A stretch of DNA of 64,000 nt from Luscinia megarhynchos (Eukaryota; Chordata; Aves; Passeriformes; Turdidae): positions 48,496,705-48,560,704 of the forward strand of contig CM067592.1 in assembly GCA_034336665.1 (NCBI GenBank), read 5' to 3'. The notes below the pieces were generated by a model. It was not told where the DNA came from. It ran no database searches and worked only from the letters and a program-made list of their open reading frames with translations. Positions 1 to 13,340 of the stretch are shown in pieces (position 1 is the first letter of the stretch; every line of letters begins with the position of its first letter). The position numbers and the translations under genes were made by a program.

Positions 1-3000
1 ATTGGTTTTGTTTGCTTTGTTAAATTCCCTTTAAAGCACACCATAGGTTAAGCAGTATGCAGAAAAGTCTTTCAAAGTTGTTTAGTTCACTAGAAAGGTA
101 AAGCAGAGTCATAAACTGGAAAGTTACTTTTCAGTTTGTAGGGGGAACAAGGCAATTCCACAGTTGTTTCCTGGAGCATACTGCTAGGGCATTGCTCCTA
201 TGGTCTGTGCAGAGCTATGCAGTCAATACAAAAGCTGGCTGGTTACTATCTGCTAAACTGCATTAAAGGGCAGCACATTTTTGTTATTCTGAACTCTCCC
301 CTGGTGAAAAATCCTTGTTACAGCAACAGTTAGTTGTATTGTCATTGGAGAGGAGGCTGGCATTCCTCAGAGGGGGTAGTTATAATGTGTTCTTTCTAAT
401 ACTGTTTTTTGATATATGATGTCTCTGACTTTGTTTACTTGCTTTCATATTTCACATATCATGAATGGCAAGGAAAACAAGTTTTTTCCTCCAAGCGAGT
501 CCTTCAAGACTGCTGATTAGAGCTCTGGAGTGCGGATGGTTGCTCCACTGTTTCCATCCAGCAGAATCTCTTATTTCCCCTATGCATGGTAGTAGGTCTT
601 TTTGGCCAAATGGTATCTTTGCATGTGCTCAAGGTTGCATGGTGGGCATCAGAATTATTTTACAGAGAAAAATTTCTTCAGCCATCAAGTCAGTTCAATC
701 CTGCAAGTTAAGACCAATATAGAAATCAACTGTGGATGATTTATTTCTTTGAATTTTGAAAGCACAAATCCTACAACTAGACAATTATGACCCACCACCA
801 CTTGCAGAGGCTATGCCATGTGGCTGCATGCTGCTGAAGCATCGTATCACTTACCAAATTGCAGGTTATGACTACACCATGCCCTTGACCTATAAAAATC
901 TTATTCAAAAGACACTTGTACAAATACCTTGCCTTTGTCTCCTTGATGTAAGTTTGAAAATATCTATCCTGGGATGCAGCCGGCAGAGAGCATCGTCAAC
1001 TGGGCGAGAGAAGGGATTGTCCTGCTCTGCTCTGCACTGGGGCAGCCTCACTTAGAGTGCTGGGGACAGGTCTGGGTTGCACAGCACAGAAAAGACATTG
1101 AGCTGTTAGAGAGTGTCCAAAAGAAGACAATGAGGATGGTGAAGGACCTTGAGGGGAAGCCATGTGAGGAACAGTGAGGTCACTTGGTCTGTTCAGTTTG
1201 GAGGAGACTGAGGGGAGACCTCACTGCAGTTACAGATTCCTTGAGAGGGGAGCAGGAGGGGCAGGCACTGATCCCTGCTCTGTGGTGACAGGGATAGGAC
1301 CCAAGGGAATGGCCTGAATTATGTCAAGGGAGGTCTGGATTGGATATCAGAAGGTTCTTCACCCAGAAGGTGTTTGTGCACTGGAACAGACTCCCCAGGA
1401 AAGGGGTCACAGCACCAGGCCTGACAGACCTCAAGAAGTATTTAGATAGTACTTTCAGGGTCGTGCTGTGACTCTTGGGGATGTCCTGTGAAGGGCGAGG
1501 AATGGCACTTGATGGTCCTGATGGGTCCCTTCCTGCTCAAGTGATTTGTGATAATCAGCTGTAGTTTCTGCCACTCTGTATTGCCATATTGAGTGCTTTG
1601 ATCCAAACCATGGAAAGTAGACTTCTGCAGTTATTTCATATGCTAAGCTTTTCTGATAATCATGCAGAGCTGTGTTTTAAAGTTAATGGATTAGGTCCTA
1701 TAGCTGCTGGAGGTCCATTTCAGGACAAGATTACAGATTTATGGTATAAATAATTGGAAGATGTTCACAACAAAAACTATAATTTTTGAGTTATTTGCAG
1801 TTTATTTGAAGGGCTGCACTGACTCCCACATGATTTTAGATGAGTTTTGTTTCTTAGCAACATGGAGTTAAGGCAATTTTTTTGTAACTGAAAATCATCA
1901 TGTTCATGTTCATATTTATCAGTTTTTGTTAAGAAAAGGTGCAGTGCTCCAACTAAGGATGCCCTAGCCTCCTTGCAGATCTTTGCTTTGGAAAATGCCT
2001 CTGGTATGAATATCTTAGGACTGTGTCACCAACAATGTGTCTCTGCTGTCTATCCTGCCGCATTAACCTGCACTTTGGTAGGAGAAGCCAGACTAAGGCT
2101 AATGCGTCTGAATGGACATCAGCTGAACTTTTTACATCTTGTTTCTAGTGTCTTTGCTTGTGGGAAGTGCTGTTTTCACCATGGAGCCTTAGCTATTTGT
2201 CTCTGCCAGCACAGTGTTTGTAACTTGACTCTGCCATTGTATCTCTGGGTTTTTGCATGCTTTCCTTAGACAAGAAAATGAGTGGCTTTAATTGAAATGT
2301 CACTGAGATGGAACATATGATTTAGACATTTTTCTTAAAGCAGAACACATACATGGTTTCCTAAGGCTAAGATTTAGACCAAAAATAAAACTTGAGTTTG
2401 GCCAGGGCATGCAGACTAGGGCTCTGAAGTTCTAGGGCATGTAAGCTACTGGCTTCTAGCAGATAGGCCTTGTACAGAAAGGCCCTGACATGAGGTCCCA
2501 AATAACATTTTTGTGTGTGAATATTTTTCTGTTCCCTATAGGTCTTATCAACTGACTAGCATTTTTTCAATGGAATTGAGTGGACTTGGTTTTAGGCTTT
2601 CATATGGGAATTGTGGATGATCTGATAGTGTTGGAGAGGGTAGGACTTAAACTCTTTCAGAGTTTACTCAGTTGTGCTAATACTTTAAAAAGCCAGAATG
2701 TAGATTTAGGATTGAAGCTGAACAGAACAGAACAGAGAGATTTTTGAAGTTCAACCACAGTTTGATAAGGATATCTTATTGTTTTGTAAAGGGGAATTTT
2801 CAGAGTGTAACAGTAAAATTTTAGCTCTGTTTTCTGAATTAATTAGCACAGCTCCCACTGGACACAGCTTAGTCAACATTTCATCCTCAGGAGTGGCTTG
2901 GAATCAGAAATTAAGCAAGCTGGGGGAAACAAACATTATTTTATAACAGAGAATCAAAATGTAATTTAATTTGTGTCCTCTTCTTCAAGGCTGTTAAGGA

Positions 3001-6000
3001 CTCTTACTCCTTCCACCTGATCTTAGTATACTGATTTTTAAGGAATGAAGGATAACTGTTCTCTGTTGCAGCAAATGGTGCAACATGCCTATAAAAAAAG
3101 CCATTCCATCCACAGTGGTCGTGAAGTCTCTGTCCACAGACACCAAGAGATTTTGGCAGAAGCAGAGTTAGTGAGCTGGTTCTATTGGTCTTCACACTGC
3201 AGTTAGTAAGCTGACCCACTCAGTCCAACAGTATGGTCAGCTGTGTACAAAGCAGTAATTGTAACAGCAGTTGGTGAAACAAGCCACGTGCAGCTGTAAA
3301 GGCTTTACTTTATTGGTAGTGGAAGGATGTAGCAGGTAACAGGGGCTTGATAACTGAAAGCAGAGGCTGGTTGTGTACTTAGAGAATGTGGTTTAGTGAT
3401 TCAGGATTAGTGGCACAGGATTCTCTGTGCTTGCACGTGTGCTACCAACAGCTCAGACCAGTAAAAGAGCCTGTGAACCAGAGAGAGAGCTGGAAAAACC
3501 TGTGTGCAATACTTTTTATTGCAGTATTCAAAGGGAATGTCTGAACTATATGTTTTGCTGTGATCGGTCACTCTGTCTGTAGTTGCCTGAGATAAGGGAG
3601 TTCCCAATCTGCTTGAAATTTGGGAGGTATGAAATTGTCATGGCAAACACTGTAATTCACTTGGGTGGCCGTGGCTAAATAACCACTCCCATGGGGTTTT
3701 AGTTCAATCTGTCTCATCCTCTGCCTTCCACCTTTCTTACGTTGTCCTTTCCCTGTTCTGTGTGACCAAACGAGATCAAAGAAGCCGATTGTGATTAAAA
3801 AACCATGTTTTTAAAATTATTACAGTTTACTTGTGAGTCTCATACAGCTCCCTGCAAAGGGTTGTATAGATGCTAGGGCCAAGTATCATAGGGGAGATGT
3901 CAAGAAGGAAGGAACATGAAAGAAGAGGAAGCAGGACTGAGTTTTTGGAAAAATGATGTAGCCATACATGCTCCTGCATGACTGTTAGTCTGTAATGGGT
4001 CAAGACCTCATATTCCTAGATAACAGGGGAGCATAAGCTGAATTTCACTGTCATCTAAGTCATGTGTTTTTTGTAGTTTCTTTACTGTAGTTCTGAGAGA
4101 TACTTATTTCAGTTTATCTTAAATTATATGCTACAAGAAGTCCACATTCCTAACTAGAATGCCATGGATCCTGTAACCAATATAATCTTGTAGTGAATAA
4201 GTGTCAGGGTACTTTCAGTACCTTCGTGGTGATCAGTGTACATTTGCAGAACTGCAGATAAGGTATAATTGGATTTAGAACTTGTAAAAGGCACTAGAAT
4301 GATACTAGTTGAGTGGCCAGTCCTCTGTTAAAGCGTAAACATTTATCCCTATCAAGAAAAAACATGCTTCATCTGCATTATTAAACAGCACTTATTGTCT
4401 AAGATCTGACACTCATACCTGATTCTGCTGCTGTTGAACAGCTGATGCACTTCATCATAGAAATGACTGCTATTTAAGTCAACTTCTAATTGTTTTGTAT
4501 AACCAATTTTCCTAAAAGGAAAGAAAGACTTCTTCATCTGTATAGAAACAAACTTTGTTGAAAGAATTGGAATTAAATATTTGTAAATAAAGTATTTGGA
4601 TACATAAATGCAATAGTTCTACCTAAATTCATCTCATGGAAAATATGATGCTATGTTTAAGGGCATTAATCTAAAAATCACTACGAATGTCATGTATTGT
4701 ACCCTGAACAAAGCACAAGCCATTCCTACTTACTCATATTCTTTAGCCAATTACCATTTTTCAATTTTATCCTTATGAAAACCTCAGTATTTTTGCAGAA
4801 TCATAAATCATAATTTATTTCAGGCTGATCCAATTTAGCCACTGTTTATCTCATATTGCATAGCTGCATTCATTTTTAAAGCACACAGTTTTATAGGCAG
4901 CTATCCATTGTATCTTGCTTTCTCTTTCCAGTCTTTTACCTTAGAAAAGTATCAAAGATTATTTATATTTCCTCCATTGGCCTTTAACACTTTGGTTATG
5001 GAAACACTGTGCTGATTCCTGTGATTGTTTACAACTGTGTTTTCTTGTTAGTCTTGCAAAATTACATGCTCTTTTTCTTTTTTTTTCCCATGCCCAGACA
5101 AAGCAAAGGGTAGTTATTGATTGTCAAATAAATGGATATTGTTATATGTCAGAAATGCTTCTGATGGTGAGAAGGCTTCTTTCTAATTCACCTGTGTGTG
5201 TTGAGTCTGCAGTGTTGTTATTGCATTTACTAGCAGAAAGTAATCCCAGCAGCTTTAGAGAAAAGGAAATTGCCACTCAACCAGTATCATTCCTGAAAGA
5301 ATGAGGAATGGAGACTAAGATTTTAAAAAGAAAAATATAAAAATGTGGAAGTCAGCTGATGCAGAGTTGGTTTTCGTATTGTCTATCGCTGGATAGACAT
5401 CTCTGTGTGATTTTTGTTAGAGAAGTCGTTTCCTCATTATATGGTTTAATAAAACAGGATTTATATCAGCTACCTTCCCAGCAGACCTCTAAAGCTTGCG
5501 TAGCTCTCCCTAGAATATAATGATGAAAGGTATGTGTCTATAAACAGTGTGCCATTTAACATTCTTGTTACCTGTGATTTAATAGAAAATACTCTGTGAA
5601 ATGATATAGTATGCTTTTAACTCAGTGACTCTGATGTGACGCTGGTCATGATGTGTTGTTTGTTGTGGGTGGTTTTTAATGGTGTCTGCATGGTTATGAC
5701 TGGCTTATTATTCCCAGATGTTGGTATACCTGATTTTAGGCCAAGTTTCTGTCTCTGTGCACGAACTGGAGGACAATATTGGTCATTGTGGTGCTGATGC
5801 CATGGGTGAAGCTTACAAAATCTGGTTGTCTTGAGATCATTTCCACATCTGTTACCATTCTCAGGCATGGCTCTGCCAGCAAGGGAATTCACCCAGCTGC
5901 ATTATACATGCTGTGAAATATCCATCAGGAAGAGATGTTGGCGACTGTCACAGAAATACATTGCTCTGAAAGAAACAAGGAGAAACTGAATCATTGGGAG

Positions 6001-9000
6001 GAATTACCTCTCTGAGTGGGACAGTCGTTTAGTTCAGAGGGACATGCAGGACACTGTCCCAGTATACTATTAAGCCAAATACCATGAGTGATATTCTTTA
6101 TGCCTTTGTGTAGTTAGAACCCATCATAAAAGAGTCGAAGGCAGTTTCTATCACTTTTGATGCAAGTATATACAGGAGCAGTTCTGCTGGAATTACTATA
6201 ACAGTAAACTGTGAAGTATCTCTTATCAAGAGGCAAATTTAGTTTTATGTGGAGTGAGGATGGGTGCTACTGTGCCACAGGTTTCAAGGAGTTGTGATTC
6301 AGTCTGACCTATACCACATTTTTCACTGTGTTTCAGCTTTGAAGCAATTCTTCCAAGACCAACTGAGATAATGAAATTTGAAGCATTTTTCATTTTTGTA
6401 AGGTGAAAACTGTGATAGAAGTGATTGTGATGACTGGCAAGGCAAGTTACATTCTTAGTGCTTTTTAAATGGTGAGATTTTGTTTATTATTTGCTGTTGA
6501 AACTATTTGATGAGTTTTCATCTTGCTAATGTTATGCAATTTGGAAGCAAAAGCTTTGATTTATAAGTTTTCCCATACAACGTTTTAATTGACAGTATGT
6601 GATTTGGGATGAAATGAAAAACCTTTTGTCATGACTGTTGATTCAAACACAGTACAAGAAGTGTTGGAAGTCTAAAAGCAATTGAGTTCCTGCAACGGAT
6701 TAGTGATTCAGGCCTAAGCGAAGGAGTGGCCCATCCTGTCATTAACACCTGCCACTTTATTGCCTAAGCAGAAAAGATTCTCTTAGAGCCTAACAACGTT
6801 GGCTAGAGTTCTCCCATTAGCCCCAGCCCCAGCCCTAGATCCAACCCTAAAACGTCTGTGTTTGATCTCTGCTGAAAATAAGGTGAGCCTGCTCCTTTGT
6901 CTCTTGTGACTAAGGGGAAAGCTTCTTTATTCCAAGGAAGTAGTGGTGATGTCGTTTGTAAATGTTTAGAAAAGCCTAAATTCCTATTTCTTTGTTAATT
7001 TCTGTTAGCTTTTGAGTAAAGACAATAGTTAATTAGATAGCAAATACCACCAAGAGCCTGCTTCATAGGGCTGATTCATTGCAGTATTTTTGTGAAGGTC
7101 AGGTCTTACACTTTTCTGTTCTGCATTCTGCATGTGAGAATACATGAGAAAGCAAGTCTGTTCATCCTCTAGCATTGCGCAGCCTTCAGCCACATTTCCA
7201 AATAGAGAAAAAAGGAAAAAAATCAGCTCTTAGCAGAGCTGTATCTTTTAAGAGAAGTTAAGCAGAGAGATACAAGCCAGCTTTGTATTTTTGTATTTTG
7301 TAAAGTTGCAGAAAGATGAAAAAAGCCTTGGCATTTATTGCAGGACACTGAACAGAAGATTCTCCAGACAAAACGTATAGGAAATTCTTGCTTGTTCTGA
7401 TTCTGCCCTGGTGAGTTAAAGAACAGTTTCATCTGGCTGCGCAGTAGAGTAATCTTTTGGATGAGTGTTTGAGGTGAATTTGATTAGAATGTGTGTGTGC
7501 TTCAACAGAGATCTTCATCACTAACATAAGACTTGAGCTAATGAGTTGTTTGCTGAATATTTTGGTTGAATTTTCTCTGAATTAATTGATTTTTATGAAG
7601 ATTTCCTGGAGAGGAGTGGGAAACATTATTTAATGTGATTAATTTTGTTTGCGTATTTAGTAGAAAACAGCTTATGAAATACAGTGTGTTCTTTTTTTCT
7701 TGAAGGAGCTTTAATTGCTGTGAGTACTGTGCTTCAAATGTCTCTTTTGAAGATGAGTTTTATTTGGTGCTCAGCTTGTTATTTTAAATAAAACTCCTTG
7801 CATGCTTTGGTGAATATTTGCAGATGATGAAGGGAGTCAAACCACATAAGAGTACCAGGTGTATTAATGTGGGGAAGAAAGTAATTACCTGAGCTATAAA
7901 ATTCTGGACTTAACCTGCTTATTATTGCAAACTGGGACATTGGCTCCATGCCATCTCCAAGTGTGTCAGTCACAGGCTCAGTTTGTGCAGCAGTACTCAC
8001 CTATATTTTTAAGGACTTTTAAATAAACAGATGGCTGCCACAGAGTATCTGAGAGCTGTAAGTTTTGGGTCTTAGTAGCAACAAATTGTAGGGCAAAGTT
8101 GGCTGTTTCCTGCCAATGGCACTTAACTGTTTCAAGGCTACTTAAAGTCTTCTTTCCCTGTCTCTTTGTCAGGGAAAGAATTTCTGGACTGGAATATTCA
8201 GGATCTCAGTCTTTGAATATTACTTAAGAGGCGTGTCAGATATGACAGTGATCTCCCTGGAGTTCATTGCAAAACTTCTTGAATTTTGCAGATATGGAAA
8301 AAAAAGATGCTTTATAAGGTCATCATTGGAATATCCCTCCACCATGCCATCAGGAAAAGTTAAAGCAAGCACTTCTTTGCTGATTCTGTGTGACTGCTGC
8401 TTGCCAGCAAATAAGCCTGCATGCTAGTCTTTCACATATTTGGACGAGAATTTTTTATGGTGCTTACATCCTATTATGTGGACACAGAGTCTAGAACACC
8501 AGATTTCACTTTGCTAACGTTGGTGTTGCTTTCTTGTGGTTATTAAGAAGAAAGCAACACCTTCTTCTCTTTGTTTTTGCCCCTCAACAAAGCTGTAGGC
8601 AACTGTCTTCAGAAGAATTTAGTGCTAGACACACACTGCCTAGTAAAATTTTCATGGACATGATTTCTCTTAAGGAAAACAGTGGAACACAGATAATCCC
8701 GTAAGAATTGACCACTGGTAGGGGAGGATTTTTGTATTGCTGTGCAGGTTAACACATATGGTGTTATTTATGTATTGCACAGAATGAAATGTTTGTTCAT
8801 TAATTTACTAATAAAATCTTCAGTACAAAGTCTAATTGAAATAGCATCTATCTATCCTGTCACTCTTAAGTGTATACATTTAGTGATAATACAATCTTTT
8901 TCATGTATATATATAAGAGCAAAAAACTGTAATGCTGTAATTTATTTGTTCAGTCAAGATCTCTGTTGAAACCATTCCATTGCCAGCTTAGGTTAGATGG

Positions 9001-9891
9001 AACAACACTAAGTCCATAGTCTTGCTTTCAAAAGAGCAATGCCAAGAATTCCCCTGTACAGAAAATGAGTATAGCTATAAAAAGTGGCTGCTTCACAATT
9101 AATAGTTCTACACAATCTAATATAAATCTAAGTTCACTACTGAATTTATAAAGGTGGATCAATAAAAGTAACAATCTCCATACAGTTTTGTGGGAAACAG
9201 GAATTATTTCTGTGCAATACTGTCTTTATCCTTCTTACTAGGTTCTGTTTGGTTTGCAAAAGCAAACACCCCATTAATTTAAAACAAATAACAAATATGG
9301 ATAATTTCTACTTGCTGATTTCTTTTTCCCACAGAGATGAGCACTGAATCTATGGCAAAAGCTTAGAGGCCTCATTGGCAGCTCTAGGAGCACTTAGACA
9401 AAAATTCGAAATTGTCACATAGTATTTTTTCTACTGAACTTATATGAACATTTTGAATGTTATACAGTGACCGTAAAAATGTAGCAAAGTGAAAAAGTTG
9501 GTTTTAAAATTTGAAGATCATACAAGATTTATTTAATTCCTATCTTTATAATTTAGGAGCCTCTATTTATATTTAAAAAGAACAGAGAAGCTAATTCCTT
9601 AATACTTAAAAAAATGAGGCATTTTAAAAAAAAATTAAATCTTTAAGTTAGGGGTTGGGCACTTTTTAAGGCTAATAATTGCTAGAAAATTCTGGTAAAA
9701 CAGTAGCAAACTGACAGAACCAGACTTGAGCTTGCCATTGATGTGTACTGTTTTTATTTCCTTAGGGGACTGAAGCCTTTCAGGGAGGCTTTCAAGAGGA
9801 AGAGCTAATAAATTGCTCTGAAGTTGATACAAGCTTCTCTGGGAAAAAGAGCAGGGCCTGGAAAGCTTCTGATAGAGAGCAGCTGTTTTCA
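1..9891 (+). other. MOB3B intron upstream of the first coding exon (partial)
   Basis: This is AT-rich sequence with no open reading frame I recognise on either strand. The only clear content is a CR1 3' fragment at about 964-1558. A perfect 8-bp inverted repeat lies at 5380-5399. In mammals the interferon kappa gene sits in a MOB3B intron; I looked for an interferon-like reading frame here on both strands and saw none. The rest is ordinary intronic sequence. Confidence 0.75.
964..1558 (+). mobile_element. CR1 LINE fragment, 3' end, forward
   Basis: The segment reads as a degraded CR1 reverse-transcriptase tail and 3' UTR. Recognisable landmarks in order are the block around ctgctctgctctgcactggg, the block around gacattgagctgttagagag, the stretch at 1360-1415 corresponding to the usual 'heart of the 3' UTR' (cactggaacagactcccc), and the closing gatggtcctgatgggtccct. 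All lie in forward order, so the copy is in the sense direction of MOB3B. Many indels and substitutions suggest an old copy. It is 5'-truncated, as most CR1 copies are. Confidence 0.85.
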
Positions 9892-9956
9892 GATACTTAT
9901 ATTAAATCTCAGACGTGCTTTCCTGCCAGCTGCTGCACTGCAGAAGATTAGCAGAC
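9892..9956 (+). promoter_or_regulatory. MOB3B: Probable 5' UTR and acceptor region before the MOB3B start codon
   Basis: The first coding exon should begin a short way upstream of ATG 9957. Three AG dinucleotides could be the acceptor: gttttcag ending at 9892, tttcctgccag ending at 9929, and gcactgcag ending at 9943. The second has the best pyrimidine context but none can be proven. The true first exon and promoter lie outside the window. Confidence 0.4.
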
Positions 9957-10374
9957 ATGTCCATAGCACTGAAGCAAGTCTTTAATAAAGATAAGACTTT
10001 CCGCCCAAAACGCAAGTTTGAACCTGGAACCCAGAGGTTTGAACTTCACAAACGAGCACAAGCATCTCTCAACTCAGGCGTGGACTTGAAAGCAGCTGTG
10101 CAGCTGCCCAGTGGAGAAGATCAGAACGACTGGGTGGCTGTTCATGTTGTTGACTTCTTCAATAGGATCAACCTCATTTACGGAACTATCTGTGAGTTCT
10201 GCACGGAGAGGACGTGCCCGGTGATGTCTGGAGGCCCCAAGTATGAGTACCGGTGGCAGGATGACTTGAAGTACAAGAAGCCCACAGCATTGCCAGCGCC
10301 CCAATATATGAATCTTCTCATGGACTGGATCGAGGTGCAAATCAACAATGAAGATATATTTCCTACAAGTGTAG
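9957..10374 (+). CDS. MOB3B: MOB3B, first coding exon (residues 1-139 plus first base of codon 140)
   Basis: MOB3B is a small non-catalytic adaptor of the MOB family, whose members bind NDR/LATS or MST-type kinases; MOB3 proteins are reported to act on MST1, and this role is family knowledge. The exon opens at ATG 9957 (G at -3) with [15 protein letters not shown] and runs without a stop to a consensus donor, gtag|gtaagt, at 10374/10375, ending in phase 1. It encodes the N-terminal basic segment and the first half of the MOB fold, including the first zinc-ligand pair C82 and C87 in the [20 protein letters not shown] stretch. The open frame continues upstream of 9957 but has no ATG there, so I chose this start; it also gives the usual 216-residue family length. 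The frame continues exactly into the exon at 37940. I see no defects. MOB3A and MOB3C are the alternatives, but the whole sequence fits MOB3B best from memory. Confidence 0.96.
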
Positions 10375-11537
10375 GTAAGTGTAAGGAAGAAGTCCTAAAG
10401 CGTAAATTGCTTTTCATTCTTGTACTAAGCATGTTCTCTTCCCACATATTTAGGAACATTAAAGCTGTTGAACGGCAGGTGGGGAGGAGGAGGGATCAGA
10501 AATAGTATGCAGTGTATGAAATGTTAACTGTGGTTGCTAGGTATGATAGTGTTCATTAGTCTTAAATGTTTGTCCCTGATGAGCCTCTCAGGTTAATCAC
10601 TGAGGGTGATCAACATTGCATTAATACCTTCTTGAAAGAGAATCAGATTTGCATGACTTTGCACTTTGTCCGGCTACTTAGACAGATACAGAATGGATGG
10701 AAAGCAAAACTAGTCAGAGTGCTTTCCTAGTGTGTACATCTATGTACAAAACAGTGGAGAGTCAGGAATGCAGTGAACTTAGCCCTCCCACCCTCTCTTG
10801 ATTTCTCATCCAAAACTCACAAGTTGTGAAGTGAATTATTCACCAAAGTATTGTTTTCAGTATTATTACATATAGCTAATAAGCATTGCTATTATTTAAG
10901 CAGACAGCCTAGATGAGAGAGCCTTTAACAGCTTCACGAATTTCCTTTTATAATATTCTCTCCGAAGAGTGGCACAAGTAGGCTGAATTATCCTTGCTGG
11001 AATTGAAAGAGTGCATTGTGAATTGTAGACAACATAAATTTTTAGCTGTGGCTGCATGCAACAACAACAACAAAAGAAGTTATACCTTAAAAATGTCATG
11101 TACTTGCATGATTTTTGGCAGTTTTAATTAATGGGTCCTGATTTACTGCTTTCAAATGGAAAAGCTGTGAGCTTGCTGTAAGAAATGTAAGTTGTATATT
11201 AGTTGGCCCAGATGAGTAACAAACAAGAAGAATGCCATATGTTTAGATTACCTCAACCCAATATTTTGGAGTTCATAGGCAACTAGGGCCTGTGAGTAAT
11301 TGGTAGATGATGCATCAGGAGACTGTGTCTATGAGTGTTTCCAGACGTTTGAAATACCTTATTTTGGACTTGGTGGCTATTTATCTGGACAAACCTGTGG
11401 TTTGTTTCATAGTTTCTATCACTTTTCTGTCCCACTCTAACAGGTAGAAAGGATGCGTTAACTACATTTTTAATCTGGACATTGACAACACAGCCAGAAG
11501 AAGGAGGATATCAGAGGAAGTAGTATCATATATTTTG

Positions 11538-11549
11538 TGTGTGTGTGTA
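11538..11549. repeat. Short (GT)n run
   Basis: Six uninterrupted GT units lie in intronic sequence, a minor simple repeat. Confidence 0.8.
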
Positions 11550-13290
11550 GTGAAAAATTGATTTGACTCCTCAAGCATTGGTTGCTTTTTGTTTCTTCAG
11601 GGTAAATAGTTTTCGGAGTTGAAGATTGGCTGAAGGTGCAGAGAAATAGGTGATTTTGCTTCCACTGGTATTTTTACAGGCTTTTGTTATACCAAGTTTC
11701 TACTTTGGAGTATTCCAATATTGTTCTGTTTACTTGTGGTTTGCATATGTGGAAGGTGTTGTCTGTCAGCAGATATGGGGAGCAGGTAGCACACTCTTGT
11801 GCTGATGAGTTTTACTGAACCAACTAATAATCTCTAACACACAAGCATTCTGCCCTAGATGCACCCCCATTATATTTGTAATAAGATAGTTCTGAAGGAA
11901 CTTTTATCCTGATGGTTTACCTAAGAATGAAACGGTTAAGCTAAGAATGAAATCAGTAAATATTCTCAGTCTACTTCTCTTCCCAGCAGCTTCTGCTGTT
12001 GTCAATTAAATTGAACATGAAGAAACTGAAGAAGGGGAAAGACTTCTCATCTCTAAAATGATGCTGGACTCTGATAAAAGTCCAAACAGGAAAGCTCAAT
12101 TTCATGAAAATCTTTGCCCCAGCCTGAATTGACTATTGGACTGTGCCATATTCATATTACAGACTGAGATAACTGGACAGTCCCGTAAAGAGATTCTACA
12201 GACACCTTCAGAGCAATATTAGAGCAGCACTTGTACCCTATTCCTTTCTTGCCTCCTCTTCAGCCTTTGTTGCAGATACCATGCTGGCCCCCTGCATACT
12301 TCTCGTTACCTTTTTGATTTGCCACTTTTCATATGAAACTGCTGATAAAATTGTTTGGGAAGCTTTAGATCTTTCATTTCAGGGGCAGACATATGCTGTG
12401 TTGAATTTGGTGTTCTGGGTGTCTCTTATGTGAGCAAGTCCCTACTTAGGGACTCAAAACAGTCGGAGGGAAGTTTGGATCTGTTCCTGGGGTAAGCTGC
12501 CTTTCAAAAGGATCTTTTTGATTGATTTTCACATCAGTCCCATATTTGTGTGTGATACTACCTGTCAACCTATGGAGCACTCTTATAAAGCTTTGAATGA
12601 AATGCAGTCACTGAGCAGATGTATTGTTACCTGTTCTGCATTTCTTAAGTGATCAGATAGGGAACCTTTGTTGCTGTGTTAGTTACTGTTTGTTCCTACC
12701 TGTTCTGCAGCAGCCTTTGGTTAGGTGTACCATAGGCATAGTATTATATACTAATTACAATCTCTATTTCCATTCATAATATGACAATTGTTTGTTCTCC
12801 AAAGCAGCTGAAATAAATATTGAAAGATTATATACTTAGAAAACAGGCTTATGTACAACCTTGCTAACAGGACAACAGTTTTAAAACGTTGAGTGGCTGT
12901 AACTTAGAAGTAGCTTCATTGCTTTGAATCTTTCTAGTCTAAAGATAATAGTTCTGGAGAAGAAAAATACGTGTGCAGTGGATGGTATTTGGGATGACTT
13001 TTCCATTAGCAAATAAGTTTGATGATGAGATTGTGTTAGTAAGAGCTGTTCACAGAAACCCTGAATGCACTTTTCTCAGCTTAATCCTATTAAACTTTTC
13101 CTCTCTCATTTGCCATATCTCATGCAAACTATCTAAAGAGGGATTTCAAGAGCTGTGATTGTGTGATTAAGTGCAGTTATCACTGAGGAACTAGTTTCAA
13201 GGGAAATAATTTCAGAGTAAGGATAGCCAGGTTTGGTGGGATCTTCATTTTTGGTGGGAGCTTCATTTTGTGGTGGTGGTGTTCCTCTGT

Positions 13291-13340
13291 GGTTTAAAAA
13301 CAAAAACAAAACCAAAAAAAACCACAAAAAACCCACAAAT
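13291..13340. repeat. A-rich low-complexity tract with CC interruptions
   Basis: This run of A blocks is interrupted by C and CC (aaaaacaaaaacaaaaccaa and onward). Similar tracts occur at 42761-42790 and 55370-55405. They could be decayed poly(A) tails, but no retroposon body is recognisable beside this one. Confidence 0.7.

Noticed and set aside
6818..6855. Telomere-like CCCTAA-resembling string (agccccagccctagatccaaccctaa)
   Set aside because: Only isolated units with no tandem array, so it is not an interstitial telomere repeat.
1..9891. Possible interferon kappa gene nested in the MOB3B intron, as in mammals
   Set aside because: No reading frame on either strand has interferon-like length or features. 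If present in this species it would lie upstream of the window.
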